Assembly: GCA_937135955.1 (NCBI GenBank)
Contig: CAKZOB010000004.1
Coordinates: 61,255-125,254, forward strand
Direction: 5' to 3'
Source of the DNA: an uncultured Anaerolineales bacterium
GTDB taxonomy: Bacteria; Chloroflexota; Anaerolineae; Aggregatilineales; Aggregatilineaceae
DNA length: 64,000 nucleotides
Below, in pieces: positions 37,431-45,700 of the stretch. Position 1 is the first letter of the stretch, and each line of letters begins with the position of its first letter. The notes beneath the pieces were generated by a model. That model saw nothing but the letters and a program-made list of their open reading frames with translations. It searched no databases and was not told the DNA's origin. The position numbers and the translations under genes were made by a program.

Positions 37431-38483
37431 TCACTCAACACGGCCCGGCAAGAACTCATTGGTGAAGGCCACTTCCGCGTCAATGCCTTCGGCCAGGATG
37501 CCATGCTTCACCAGAAAATCGCTGAAACCCTGCCACACTTCAACCCGCTGTTCGCCCCAGCGCGGCGCGTCGGCCATATACTGCGGCGCGAGCCATTCCG
37601 CGCTGGCACGCACCAGGTCGGCGTCAATTTCCGGCACGGCAGCGATCAGCATCTCCGCTGCTTCCGCCGGATTGGTGATGGCATAGGCGAAGCCGCGCGC
37701 CGTCGCCTGGACGAAGGCCGCCACCACATCCGGCTGCTCTTCGATCATGGCCTTGCTGGTGATCAGGATCGGCGTGTAGTAGTCCGGAATGCAATCCAGG
37801 TAATCCATCAGCATCACCGTGTCCAGGTCGAGGCCGCGTAGCTCGCCCTCGACGCCCGTCCAGCCGTAATACATCCAGGCGAAGTCAATGCGGTCGCGCT
37901 CCATCAGTTCAAAGGCGTCGGCGTAGCCCACATCCACGTACTCAAATGTATCTGGCTCCGCCCCGTCGCAGATCATCAGGGTATTGATGATCGCTTTCTC
38001 CAGGTCGGGTTGCCCAAAGCCGCCATAGCGCAGGCCGGTGAAGTCGGCGGGACGGCTGATCGGGTCTTGCTCGTGCAGCGTGACAAAGCCCGACGTGTTG
38101 TGCTGAATGATAGCCGCCACCGAGACCAGCGGCGCGCCGTCGGCCAGCGCGTAGGTGAAGAATTCCTGGTAGCTGACGCCAAACTGCGCCGCCCCGCTCT
38201 GGATCACCGCCTCTACCAGCAGATCGGTCGGCTCCTGGATGGTCACGTCCAGGTTGGCTTCGTCGTAGTAACCGAGTGCCTGCGCCACATAGAAACCGGT
38301 GTGATTGGTGTTCGGCGTCCAGTCCAGCATCAGCGTGACGGCGGTGCGCTCGTCGGCGCGGGCGAATTCGGTCGCCCCGCCCAGCGGATCGGGGGTTGGC
38401 GTGCCCTCCTGGGCCAGTGCCGGAGCGACAGCCACCAGCAGAATGCCTAGCAGCGCGATGAAGTAGAGCAGTCTGTTTCTCAT
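37431..38483 (-). CDS. Thiamine-precursor (NMT1/THI5-like) ABC substrate-binding protein
   Basis: Exported binding protein of 350 residues. Signal peptide MRNRLLYFIALLGILLVAV to about ALAQ. The mature part matches the NMT1/THI5-like family: MLDWTPNTNHTGFYVAQALGYYDEA, YAMGDA-type ligand loop region and an Asp/Tyr-rich cleft. GGAGGTG lies six bases before the ATG at 38483. Such proteins bind formylaminopyrimidine or other pyrimidine thiamine precursors. Placement in a TPP-riboswitch operon gives strong support. Confidence 0.9.
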   Translation of the reverse strand: MRNRLLYFIALLGILLVAVAPALAQEGTPTPDPLGGATEFARADERTAVTLMLDWTPNTNHTGFYVAQALGYYDEANLDVTIQEPTDLLVEAVIQSGAAQFGVSYQEFFTYALADGAPLVSVAAIIQHNTSGFVTLHEQDPISRPADFTGLRYGGFGQPDLEKAIINTLMICDGAEPDTFEYVDVGYADAFELMERDRIDFAWMYYGWTGVEGELRGLDLDTVMLMDYLDCIPDYYTPILITSKAMIEEQPDVVAAFVQATARGFAYAITNPAEAAEMLIAAVPEIDADLVRASAEWLAPQYMADAPRWGEQRVEVWQGFSDFLVKHGILAEGIDAEVAFTNEFLPGRVE

Positions 38484-38588
38484 TGTCATCACCTCCACAA
38501 CTATTGCTCTTTAACCTCCGCAGTTAACAGGAGCACAGCTATTCCCTCCTGCCTTTTTGCTGAGCGCTGAAAACCATCGGCTGAGCGC

Positions 38589-39494
38589 TCAATAAATCCC
38601 CGGCCCGCGCCACGAACGCCGTCGGGCGGTGTAGTACCAGCGCAGCGCCAGCCGCTCCACCAGGTTGACCAGCAATACCAGCAGCAGACTGAGCAACGCA
38701 GTGAGCAAAATGGCCAGGTACGCCTGGTCAAGCCGGAAGCTGCTATACGACCGCTTCAGAAAGACGCCCAGCCCCCGTTGTGCCGTGATGTATTCCCCGA
38801 AGATCGCGCCCACCACGCTGTAGGTCGCGGCGATGCGCAGCCCGGCGAAGAAAGACGGCATCGCTGCGGGCAGCCGCGCCTTGACCCATATCTGCCGCGC
38901 ATTGGCTCCCATCGCCCGCAGCAACGAGATCAACTCCGGGTCTGCCGATTGCAGGCCAGTGAAGGTGCTCAGCGTCACCGGGAAGAAGCAGAACAACACC
39001 ACCACAATGATCTTCGGGCCGCTGCCAAAGCCAAAGATCAGGATGAGCAGGATAGCGATGGCGAAGATGGGGATGGTCTGCGAGACGACCAGCACTGGGT
39101 AGAGCACCCAGCGTAACAACGGCGAGAAATCCATCAGCGCGGCGATGGTCAGGCCCAGCACCACCGCGATCGTCAGCCCGGCCAGCGTCTCCCACAGCGT
39201 CTCCGGGATGTGCTCCTGCAGCAGGCGCGTCTGATGTTCATCCCAGGCCTGGCGCAGTTCGACGGGCGACGGGAAGATCGTCGCCAGCGAGAGGTTTTCC
39301 TGAGCGCGGGCCTCGACGATGAGTTGCAACATGCCCGCGCTGAAGAAAGCGAGCACCAGCGCCACCACGCCGGTCAGCACCAGGACACGCGCCACATCGA
39401 GCGCCAGGCGCACCCCAAAGTCGCGCCACCAGGCTACTGCTGTTGCCCGCCGCGCAACGAGATCGAGCTGCTCACCCGAAGCGATGTCGCTCAT
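38589..39494 (-). CDS. ABC transporter permease for thiamine precursor
   Basis: BPD-type permease of 301 residues with about six helices. The docking loop is near LLRAMGANARQIWVKARLPAAMP, close to the EAA consensus. GGAG lies nine bases before the ATG at 39494; a GTG at 39512 that overlaps the thiN stop is an alternative. It forms the membrane path for the binding protein encoded 105 bp downstream. Confidence 0.9.
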   Translation of the reverse strand: MSDIASGEQLDLVARRATAVAWWRDFGVRLALDVARVLVLTGVVALVLAFFSAGMLQLIVEARAQENLSLATIFPSPVELRQAWDEHQTRLLQEHIPETLWETLAGLTIAVVLGLTIAALMDFSPLLRWVLYPVLVVSQTIPIFAIAILLILIFGFGSGPKIIVVVLFCFFPVTLSTFTGLQSADPELISLLRAMGANARQIWVKARLPAAMPSFFAGLRIAATYSVVGAIFGEYITAQRGLGVFLKRSYSSFRLDQAYLAILLTALLSLLLVLLVNLVERLALRWYYTARRRSWRGPGIY

Positions 39495-39508
39495 GTCACC
39501 TGTCTCCG

Positions 39509-40174
39509 TCACGCCCGCCCCGGCGTGTGCACCACCAGCAGGTGACCATGTTCCAAAATCACCCGCGCGCCTTCCGCCGTGATCACGTTGCTGACACCGC
39601 GCGCCGGGCCGAAGCGCAGCGTCTCACCACACAGGGGATAGCGCAGGGCGTGCGTGCGCACCCCGACCGCATCTTCGCCCAAGGGGATCAGGGAGATGGT
39701 GTCGCCCGGCGCACCTTCGAGCGTGTGCTCACCAGGGCCGATCAACCACAGCGTCTGTCGCCCGGCCACCAGGCGCGCATCAACCCCGCGCAGCGCGGCG
39801 AGCGTCAGCAGCAGGATATTGGCCAGCGTCTGATCGAGCCGGTCGCCCACCGCGCCCAAGACGCGCACCCAGGTCGCGCCTGCATGGGCGGCAGTCAACA
39901 GCGCCAGTTCCAGGTCTGTCTCGTCTTTGTCTGGGGAAAAGCGCCGGAGTTCGGCCCCATCCTGGAGCAGCGCGGCGAGAGTCGCTTCGTCCAGCGAATC
40001 CATGTCGCCCACCACCAGGTCAGGCCGATAGCCGCACGCCAGGGCCAGGCGCGCGCCGCCGTCCGCTGCCACGATCAGGCCGCCCGCGCCCTGGCGCAGC
40101 GCCTGCTGAACCGCCGGGCCGTCGTGCAGGTCGCCGTTGGCGAAGACCAACGCTCGCTTGCAATCCTGAGTCAT
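39509..40174 (-). CDS. thiN: Thiamine pyrophosphokinase
   Basis: Enzyme of 221 residues that makes thiamine diphosphate from thiamine and ATP. Motifs: AADGGARLAL, GDMDSLD and DKDETDLELAL in the catalytic N-terminal domain, and GPARGVSN in the C-terminal thiamine-binding part. The ATG at 40174 is supported by GGAGGAG 12 bases upstream; the longer open frame would run through the riboswitch. It is the first gene after the TPP aptamer and its stop touches the permease gene. Confidence 0.94.
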   Translation of the reverse strand: MTQDCKRALVFANGDLHDGPAVQQALRQGAGGLIVAADGGARLALACGYRPDLVVGDMDSLDEATLAALLQDGAELRRFSPDKDETDLELALLTAAHAGATWVRVLGAVGDRLDQTLANILLLTLAALRGVDARLVAGRQTLWLIGPGEHTLEGAPGDTISLIPLGEDAVGVRTHALRYPLCGETLRFGPARGVSNVITAEGARVILEHGHLLVVHTPGRA

Positions 40175-40175
40175 C

Positions 40176-40209
40176 AAAAAAGCCACTCCTCCGGCAGAGA
40201 GAAGTGGCT
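40176..40209 (-). terminator. Riboswitch expression platform: terminator overlapping the thiN ribosome-binding site
   Basis: On the minus strand bases 40209-40199 pair with 40191-40181 (core AGCCACT / AGTGGCT, 11 bp with one U-G pair), followed by TTTTTT at 40181-40176. The Shine-Dalgarno GGAGGAG lies inside the 3' arm and the T-run ends one base before the ATG. TPP binding would favour this hairpin, stopping transcription and also hiding the ribosome-binding site. Confidence 0.85.
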
Positions 40210-40229
40210 GACACCTGGCGCGATCACGT

Positions 40230-40325
40230 GCAACTCCCTCCGCCGGTATTATCCGGATCAGGTTCATAGGGTCGGCGTCGCACTGCGGACGCACCTCTCA
40301 GCCTGGCTGCCCCAGGCTCCCCTGG
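40230..40325 (-). ncRNA. TPP riboswitch aptamer
   Basis: Thi-box aptamer read on the minus strand. It has GGGGAGCC at the 5' side, the conserved CTGAGAGG loop, then GACCC, GAACCTGATC and CGGATAATACCGGCGGAGGG at the 3' side, in the standard order. It lies directly ahead of thiN and the precursor transporter, so thiamine diphosphate should shut the operon off. Confidence 0.97.
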
Positions 40326-40352
40326 CTACGCATGGGTTGTTAAGCTGCCTCA

Positions 40353-40381
40353 ACTATAGCAGAAACACCCGGCACTGCCAA
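40353..40381 (-). promoter_or_regulatory. Promoter of the riboswitch-thiN operon
   Basis: On the minus strand TTGGCA (40381-40376), 17 bp spacer, TATAGT (40358-40353). The predicted start near 40346 falls about 20 bases before the aptamer. Confidence 0.75.
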
Positions 40382-40396
40382 TGCCTTGATCGGGCC

Positions 40397-40597
40397 GGGT
40401 GCGAGCAAAAGTTGACAGCGACTCTGCCCCGCCCGATGACCCTCATCCCCCAGCCCCTTCTCCCGCGCTGCGGGGGGATCACCTGGGCGAGAGAAAGTAA
40501 GTCCCCTCGCCCCGCGACGCAGTCGCGAGGGCGAGGGGATGCAGGGGTGAGGGGTAGCAGACTGCTGCAAATTGCCTGTCACATCTTGCACGCACCC
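40397..40597. repeat. Inverted-repeat element, copy B
   Basis: Element of about 201 bp. Ends GGGTGCGAGCAAAAGTTGAC (left) and, on the other strand, GGGTGCGTGCAAGATGTGAC (right) are imperfect inverted repeats. Inside are CCCTCATCCCCCAGCCCC, a palindrome at 40503-40538 and GCAGACTGCTGCAAATTGCC, all shared with copy A at 21373. Compared with A it carries an extra 30-45 bp of Gly/Cyt-rich inserts. It fills the space between the thiamine operon promoter and the next gene. Confidence 0.72.
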
Positions 40598-40740
40598 ATC
40601 GGGCTGACAACCTGTGCATGCCCCCAGGCTGTACGCCAGCTTATCCAGGGTGTTGTCCAAAGCCAACGCGCCAGGATCAATCCCGGCGCGTCTGGAAGGT
40701 ACTATCCAATCTCTTGCGACCTATTTCAGATCGCAGCGCA

Positions 40741-41811
40741 TCATTTGTACTTGCCGGTGCTGTACACGTACACGTAGGGCGTGTCGTAGCCGCCATCGAG
40801 ACTCCAGTTGAACGCCCAATGCGCATCGGTGATAGACATGTTGACGCAGCCGTGACTGTGCCGATAGCCAAAGCCATCGTGCCAGTACGTCCCGTGCAGC
40901 GAGATGGCGTTGTCGAAATACATCACCCAGGGCACATTTTCCAGCGAATAGAAGTCTGTCTGTCCCTCCGCACCGCTCATGTGTCCGTTGGTCAGACGCG
41001 ACCACACTTTGAAAATGCCTTCGTTGGTCGGCCAGTCTTCCAGGCCAGAGGAAATAAGTGTGGCGAAGACAGGCGTGTCTTCCTCATAGGCCACCAGCAC
41101 CTGCTCATATAGGTCAACGGCGAACCAGCGCCCTTTCACCTGCGGCGGACGCTCGACGAACGTCACCCGCGCCACGCTGGTCTGAATGATCCACGCTTCC
41201 GGGCCGATCAGATACCACTGCCAGCCGTTCACCTCCGCCGAGGCGAAGATGTTGACGCGCGTGTAGCGCGGGATGACCGGTCGAGATCGATCGCCGGACG
41301 CGCCGGGATAGGGACTGGGATAGGTGGGAATGAGCACCCAGGCCATCGGGTATTCCAGCTCGCCATCCAGGTAGACGCCGGCGAACTCGCTGGGACGCAC
41401 CACGGCCAGTTGGCTGGCTGGCATCCATTGCCCCTCGTTGACCTGCACCCAGTCTCCGCTCGCGCCAGTGACAGTCACGTAGTTGAAGCCCTCGGCGATC
41501 TGCCCGATAGGGTTGCCGCCGGGCGCATCATAGATAGTAGCCGCGCCACCCACAATTCGACGAAACGCGAAGCGGGCGATTTCCTGCATGTTGGGGGCCA
41601 GCGGGCGCACGTCCGGATGCGGATGCAACAGCATTTCGTCGAGCAACATCTGGTATTCGACGGTGGGCAGACCGGCGGTGCACCCTGGCCCATACGGGTC
41701 ACTCAGGCAGGCGGCGTGCTCCGGCCCCGAAGCGTGCGCCGGGCCAGCGGGAGCGAGCGCCAGCGCGCTCAGTAACGACAGTGTGGCAACGATCAGACGA
41801 CGATGAGACAC
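40741..41811 (-). CDS. Secreted L,D-transpeptidase
   Basis: Exported protein of 356 residues that should cross-link peptidoglycan. Signal peptide about 1-27 (ending AHAS). SH3-like regions (about 85-140 and 165-225) precede the YkuD domain (about 230-350), whose active site HGTYWHDGFGYRHSHGCVN includes the nucleophilic Cys. The PWVMYF stretch is shared with the lipoprotein transpeptidase at 21627, so the two are paralogues. Start is a GTG. An extended -10 (TGGTACAAT, 41913-41905) lies upstream. Confidence 0.93.
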   Translation of the reverse strand: MSHRRLIVATLSLLSALALAPAGPAHASGPEHAACLSDPYGPGCTAGLPTVEYQMLLDEMLLHPHPDVRPLAPNMQEIARFAFRRIVGGAATIYDAPGGNPIGQIAEGFNYVTVTGASGDWVQVNEGQWMPASQLAVVRPSEFAGVYLDGELEYPMAWVLIPTYPSPYPGASGDRSRPVIPRYTRVNIFASAEVNGWQWYLIGPEAWIIQTSVARVTFVERPPQVKGRWFAVDLYEQVLVAYEEDTPVFATLISSGLEDWPTNEGIFKVWSRLTNGHMSGAEGQTDFYSLENVPWVMYFDNAISLHGTYWHDGFGYRHSHGCVNMSITDAHWAFNWSLDGGYDTPYVYVYSTGKYK

Positions 41812-41904
41812 GATGCACCCTCCGCAATACTCTCAGGCGGGCAGAAGGCAGACTCCAACCCAGGGGGCTATCCCTCGTCCGGCGAACTCTGCCTCATTAC
41901 CTTA

Positions 41905-41913
41905 ATTGTACCA
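41905..41913 (-). promoter_or_regulatory. Candidate extended -10 promoter of the transpeptidase gene
   Basis: TGGTACAAT on the minus strand, about 95 bp before the GTG start. No good -35 is seen, which fits an extended -10 promoter but keeps the call tentative. Confidence 0.4.
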
Positions 41914-41954
41914 AAGTGGTTTTGCCGCTCACAGGCGCTCAGCATACGGTGTTG

Positions 41955-42752
41955 CTACGCCCCGGCGGCCCCCTCTTCCACCGCCAGCCGGTGCACCAGA
42001 TTCAGCAGACGCTGCTGCAGTTCAGCGAACAGTTCCTCTGCCGCCGCTTCTTGCTCCTGGGGTGTAGGGGCTACTTCCGTGGGATCGTGCAACGACCAGT
42101 GTGCCAGACGTACGCTTTCAAAGAGGGCCTCGCTGACCTCATCTGTCTCGTGCACAATGTCGCAGACGGTGATCACCAGGTCAAAGGGAACACCTCGCAG
42201 ATCGTCCAGCGGTTTGGCAGCCAGTCCAGTGGTAGACACCCCGTGTCGCTGCAACACCCGCGCCGATACCTCGGGCAGCGCCTGTCCTGCCCTCTGCGGC
42301 TCCTCGACACCGGCGCTGTAGGGGATCAGTGCCTGCGGAAACATATGGCGCGCCAGCGCTTCGGCCATCAGCGAACGCGAGGTGTTGCGGCGGCATAGAA
42401 ACAACACCCGCCGCGGGCGCTGCAACGATGGCAAGACCGAGCTATCGGCAGGGCAGGCACAATGCTGGTACCACCAACAGGTGAACCGTTGCGTCATGTG
42501 CAGGTCAACGCTGTAATAGTACCGCCGGGCGTCGCCGATACTGCGCTGACTGCGGACCAGCCCGCACTCAGTCAGAATGCTCAGATGATGCGAGAGCAGG
42601 TTCTGGCGCAGGCCGGTTTCGTCCATCAACTCCGAATTGGTGCGGTCGCTCGCCAGGAGCAGGCGAAAGATGTGCAGCCGATTCTCGTCCGCCAATGCTT
42701 TGAGGATGTCTATAACCTGAGGTTCGCTCAACATGTCCTTCTTGTCTCTCAT
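41955..42752 (-). CDS. ArsR-type regulator fused to low-molecular-weight phosphatase/arsenate-reductase-like domain
   Basis: Fusion protein of 265 residues. Residues about 10-90 are an ArsR winged helix (ALADENRLHIFRLLL, LRQNLLSHHLSILTECGLV). Residues about 112-255 are a low-molecular-weight tyrosine-phosphatase/ArsC-like domain with the CX5R loop CRRNTSR at Cys120, VCD at Cys197 and HWSLHDPTE. The third Cys of thioredoxin-linked arsenate reductases, expected seven residues after Cys197, is Asp here. So classic ArsC catalysis is doubtful. The start abuts the stop of the STAND/TPR gene (no gap). No arsenite pump lies nearby. It could regulate itself in response to the ligand bound by the second domain. 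Confidence 0.85.
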   Translation of the reverse strand: MRDKKDMLSEPQVIDILKALADENRLHIFRLLLASDRTNSELMDETGLRQNLLSHHLSILTECGLVRSQRSIGDARRYYYSVDLHMTQRFTCWWYQHCACPADSSVLPSLQRPRRVLFLCRRNTSRSLMAEALARHMFPQALIPYSAGVEEPQRAGQALPEVSARVLQRHGVSTTGLAAKPLDDLRGVPFDLVITVCDIVHETDEVSEALFESVRLAHWSLHDPTEVAPTPQEQEAAAEELFAELQQRLLNLVHRLAVEEGAAGA

Positions 42753-45700
42753 TCAAGGGGCATCCGGTGCAGGTTCTGAGCCTTCCACTGCCCCTTCCAG
42801 CGCAACGGTCATTTGCTCGATGACCCAGCGCAGATTGCGATCGCGCACCGCCTCCAGCGCCGAACCGAGGGCAAACTGCGCTGTCGAAAGCTCCTGCCGG
42901 GCCTCTGCCTGCTGCGCCACCAGCAACCAGGCCAGCGCGCGCACGTCATCATCCTCGTCCTCGGTGCTCAGTTCGTCGCTGCGGCTTTCCAGTTCGGCCA
43001 ACAGCGTGCGCATCGTCTTCTGACTCTCCTGCGCCTGATTGAGTTGCGTGTGCGCATAAGCGATCAGCGCGTAGATGAAGGCCAGGTCTTTGAGACCAGC
43101 GTCTTCGCGCCGCTTGAGCAGGGCCAACGACTGCTGCGCTGCCTGCAACGTGGCCCGTCGCCGCTCCAGTTCATCCAGCGTCCGACGCAATTCGTCCGAT
43201 GCCCGGCGGGCCATATTGGCGTAGAGCGTCACCCGCTGATAGTACTCAGCGGCTTTTTCCAGGTCTCCGGCGGCGCGATACGTGTCGGCGATGGCCTGCA
43301 GCGTCGCCCCGATGCGCTGATCGCTGCGCGGCACGTGCTCGCCCTCGAGAGCTAGCGCCTCCTCCAGAGAGCGGATCGCCTCCGGATAGCTACCCTGCTC
43401 AGCATAGAGCGCCCCCAGAATGCGCAGCGCATCGGCGTAAGCCACCGGCTGCAGGCGGCGATCCATATAAACCAGCGCCTCGTGATAGCGCAGGATAGCC
43501 GCGCTCAGATCGCCGGCGTGCTCGTGTGCGTCCGCCAGCAATTGCAGCGTCTGCACGATGCGGGCGTTGGCCTGCTGCGGCTGCCCACGCTCGATTTCAT
43601 ACGCCTTGCGCAGCGGCTCCAGCGCGTCGGCGGGGCGTTCCGCTGCCAACAACGTCTGCCCCAGCGATCGCCACGCTGCCGCCGCCGCGACCGAACGTTC
43701 CGGCAGATGCTCCAGCGCCCGCCGGAAACTCTCCTCGGCCTCAGCATACTGCCCCTGACTGCGATACGCTTCGGCAATGGCGTGATGCGTCAGGCCGATC
43801 TCCAGCGGCGACTGTTCCGGCAGGTCAGCGCTCAATTCCAGCGCCTCCGACCAGGCCGCGCGCGCTTCCTCGTAGCGACCCATCAAGGCCAGGGCGCGGC
43901 CCAGGTTGCGCAGCGTGTTGATGCGGTCCTGGGCGAAAGGCGGCGCGGGCTGCTGGGCCAGGGCTGCCTGGTAATATTGCAGCGCCAGCGGGTAACGGCG
44001 AGCGTCGCGGTGCACGCCGGCCAGTTCGCACAGCACCTGCCCCAATTCCTGGCCGGTGCCGATCTCGCGGGTGAGATCGCGCACCTGCTCATAGAGTTGT
44101 ACGGCGCTCTGATCGCCCATGGCCGCTGTGACACGGGCCAGCAGGTGCAGGATGTCGCGCGATTGCCGCGGCGCATCCGCCCGCTCCAGTAGATTCAGGG
44201 CGCGGCGGTAGGCTTGCGCCGCCTTAGAGAGCTGCCCCTGCGCCTCGTGCGTCTGCCCCAGCGAGCGCAACACATCCGCCGTGTGCGTGGAACTGACGTC
44301 GGGCACCTCGCGCAGGGCGTTGATCGCTTCTTCGTAGACCCCGATGGCCTCCGCATAGCGGTTCAGGCCGCCCAGCGTATGCGCCAGCGTAGTCAGGATG
44401 CGCGCGGCGTCGGCCACGTGCTCTTGACGGTCGAGCAGCGGCAGTGCTGCCCGCAGACTCTCGACCGCCGCTTCCGCCTGCCCGATCTCAAGCTGCACCG
44501 CGGCCATCTGTTCCCACAACAACGCCTGTTCGCGCGCCACGGGTTCGTGGGCCAGCGCCTGCTGAAAATGATGTAGAGCGTTCTGCGCCTCGCCAATATG
44601 CCAGTAGGCCCGCGCGGTGATGGCGTGCGCGAAGGCATGGGTTGCCGCCTGCCCCGGAGCGTCACGCACAGTTTCGCTCAGCAGCGGTTCCGCCGTCAGG
44701 ATCGCCTCTTCGGGGCGATCCAGTGCCAGATAGGTCTCCGCCAGATCGCGCGTAGCCGCCCACGCCACCGGCGAATCCGGGAAGTGCGCGGCGGCTTCGG
44801 CCTGTGCTCGCTCGGCAACTTCCAGGGCCAGCACCGGACGGCCATCCGCCAGCAAAGAACGCGCCGCCAATCCCAGCGCCAGCAGACGCACTGCAGGGCG
44901 TGAGTCGGACGCGGCTTCGTCGGCGCGCGAGGCCAGGGCGTGCGCCCATTCGCTGACCGACTGCCGCGCCCGAATCGGACGTTCCATGGCCTGCTGCGTG
45001 CGCGCGCGCAATGCCTGCACATAGCCCAGTTGAACCAGGTCGGGGCGCGGCTGCCGGATGAGATGATCGAGCATCTCCTGCGACACTTCCAGCGCGGCGG
45101 GCAGACGCCCCGCCTCCAGCAAGGCGCGGTGCAGCGCCAGTTGGGTGATCAAGTAGTCGGTGCTGTGCAAAGGGTGTTTGTGCGAGAGCGCCAGCCGATA
45201 GTTGGCGATGGCGCGATCAAGCTGTCCCACGGCCCGATAGGCATCGGCCAGGCGGTGCAGCGCGCGCCCGATGCGCTGATCCTGCCGATCGGGATCGTTC
45301 TGGGCCTGTTCGGCTTCGCCCTGGAACGCCTCCAGCGCGCCAGGGTGATCTCCGGCACGCCACAGGGCGCGCCCCAGCGACCGATAAGCGTCGGCGCAAT
45401 CGGCGGGGGCGTTGGTTGTCTTGAGCACGGCCAGCGCTTCCCGCGCCGTGTTGATGGCCCTCTCGTCCTGTCCAGACGCCAGGTATACCGCTGCCAGCAG
45501 GCGCAACGTGCGCCCCACCTGCAAAGGATCGGGTTCCGGTTCGGCGCGGTAAAGTGTCAGCGCTTCGTCCAACGTCTCGCGGGCCGCTTCTAACTTTTCG
45601 GCGCTGGCCAGGGCCGCCCCCAGCCCGCGCAACAATTTTGCCCGCATCCGCGGGGATAGTTCCTCGCCATCCTGCAGCGCGGCCTGGTAACCGGCAATAG

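Noticed and set aside
41955..42752. Plain arsenic-resistance operon
   Set aside because: Only the regulator-phosphatase fusion is present; the third catalytic Cys is missing and no arsenite pump or separate arsC is near.
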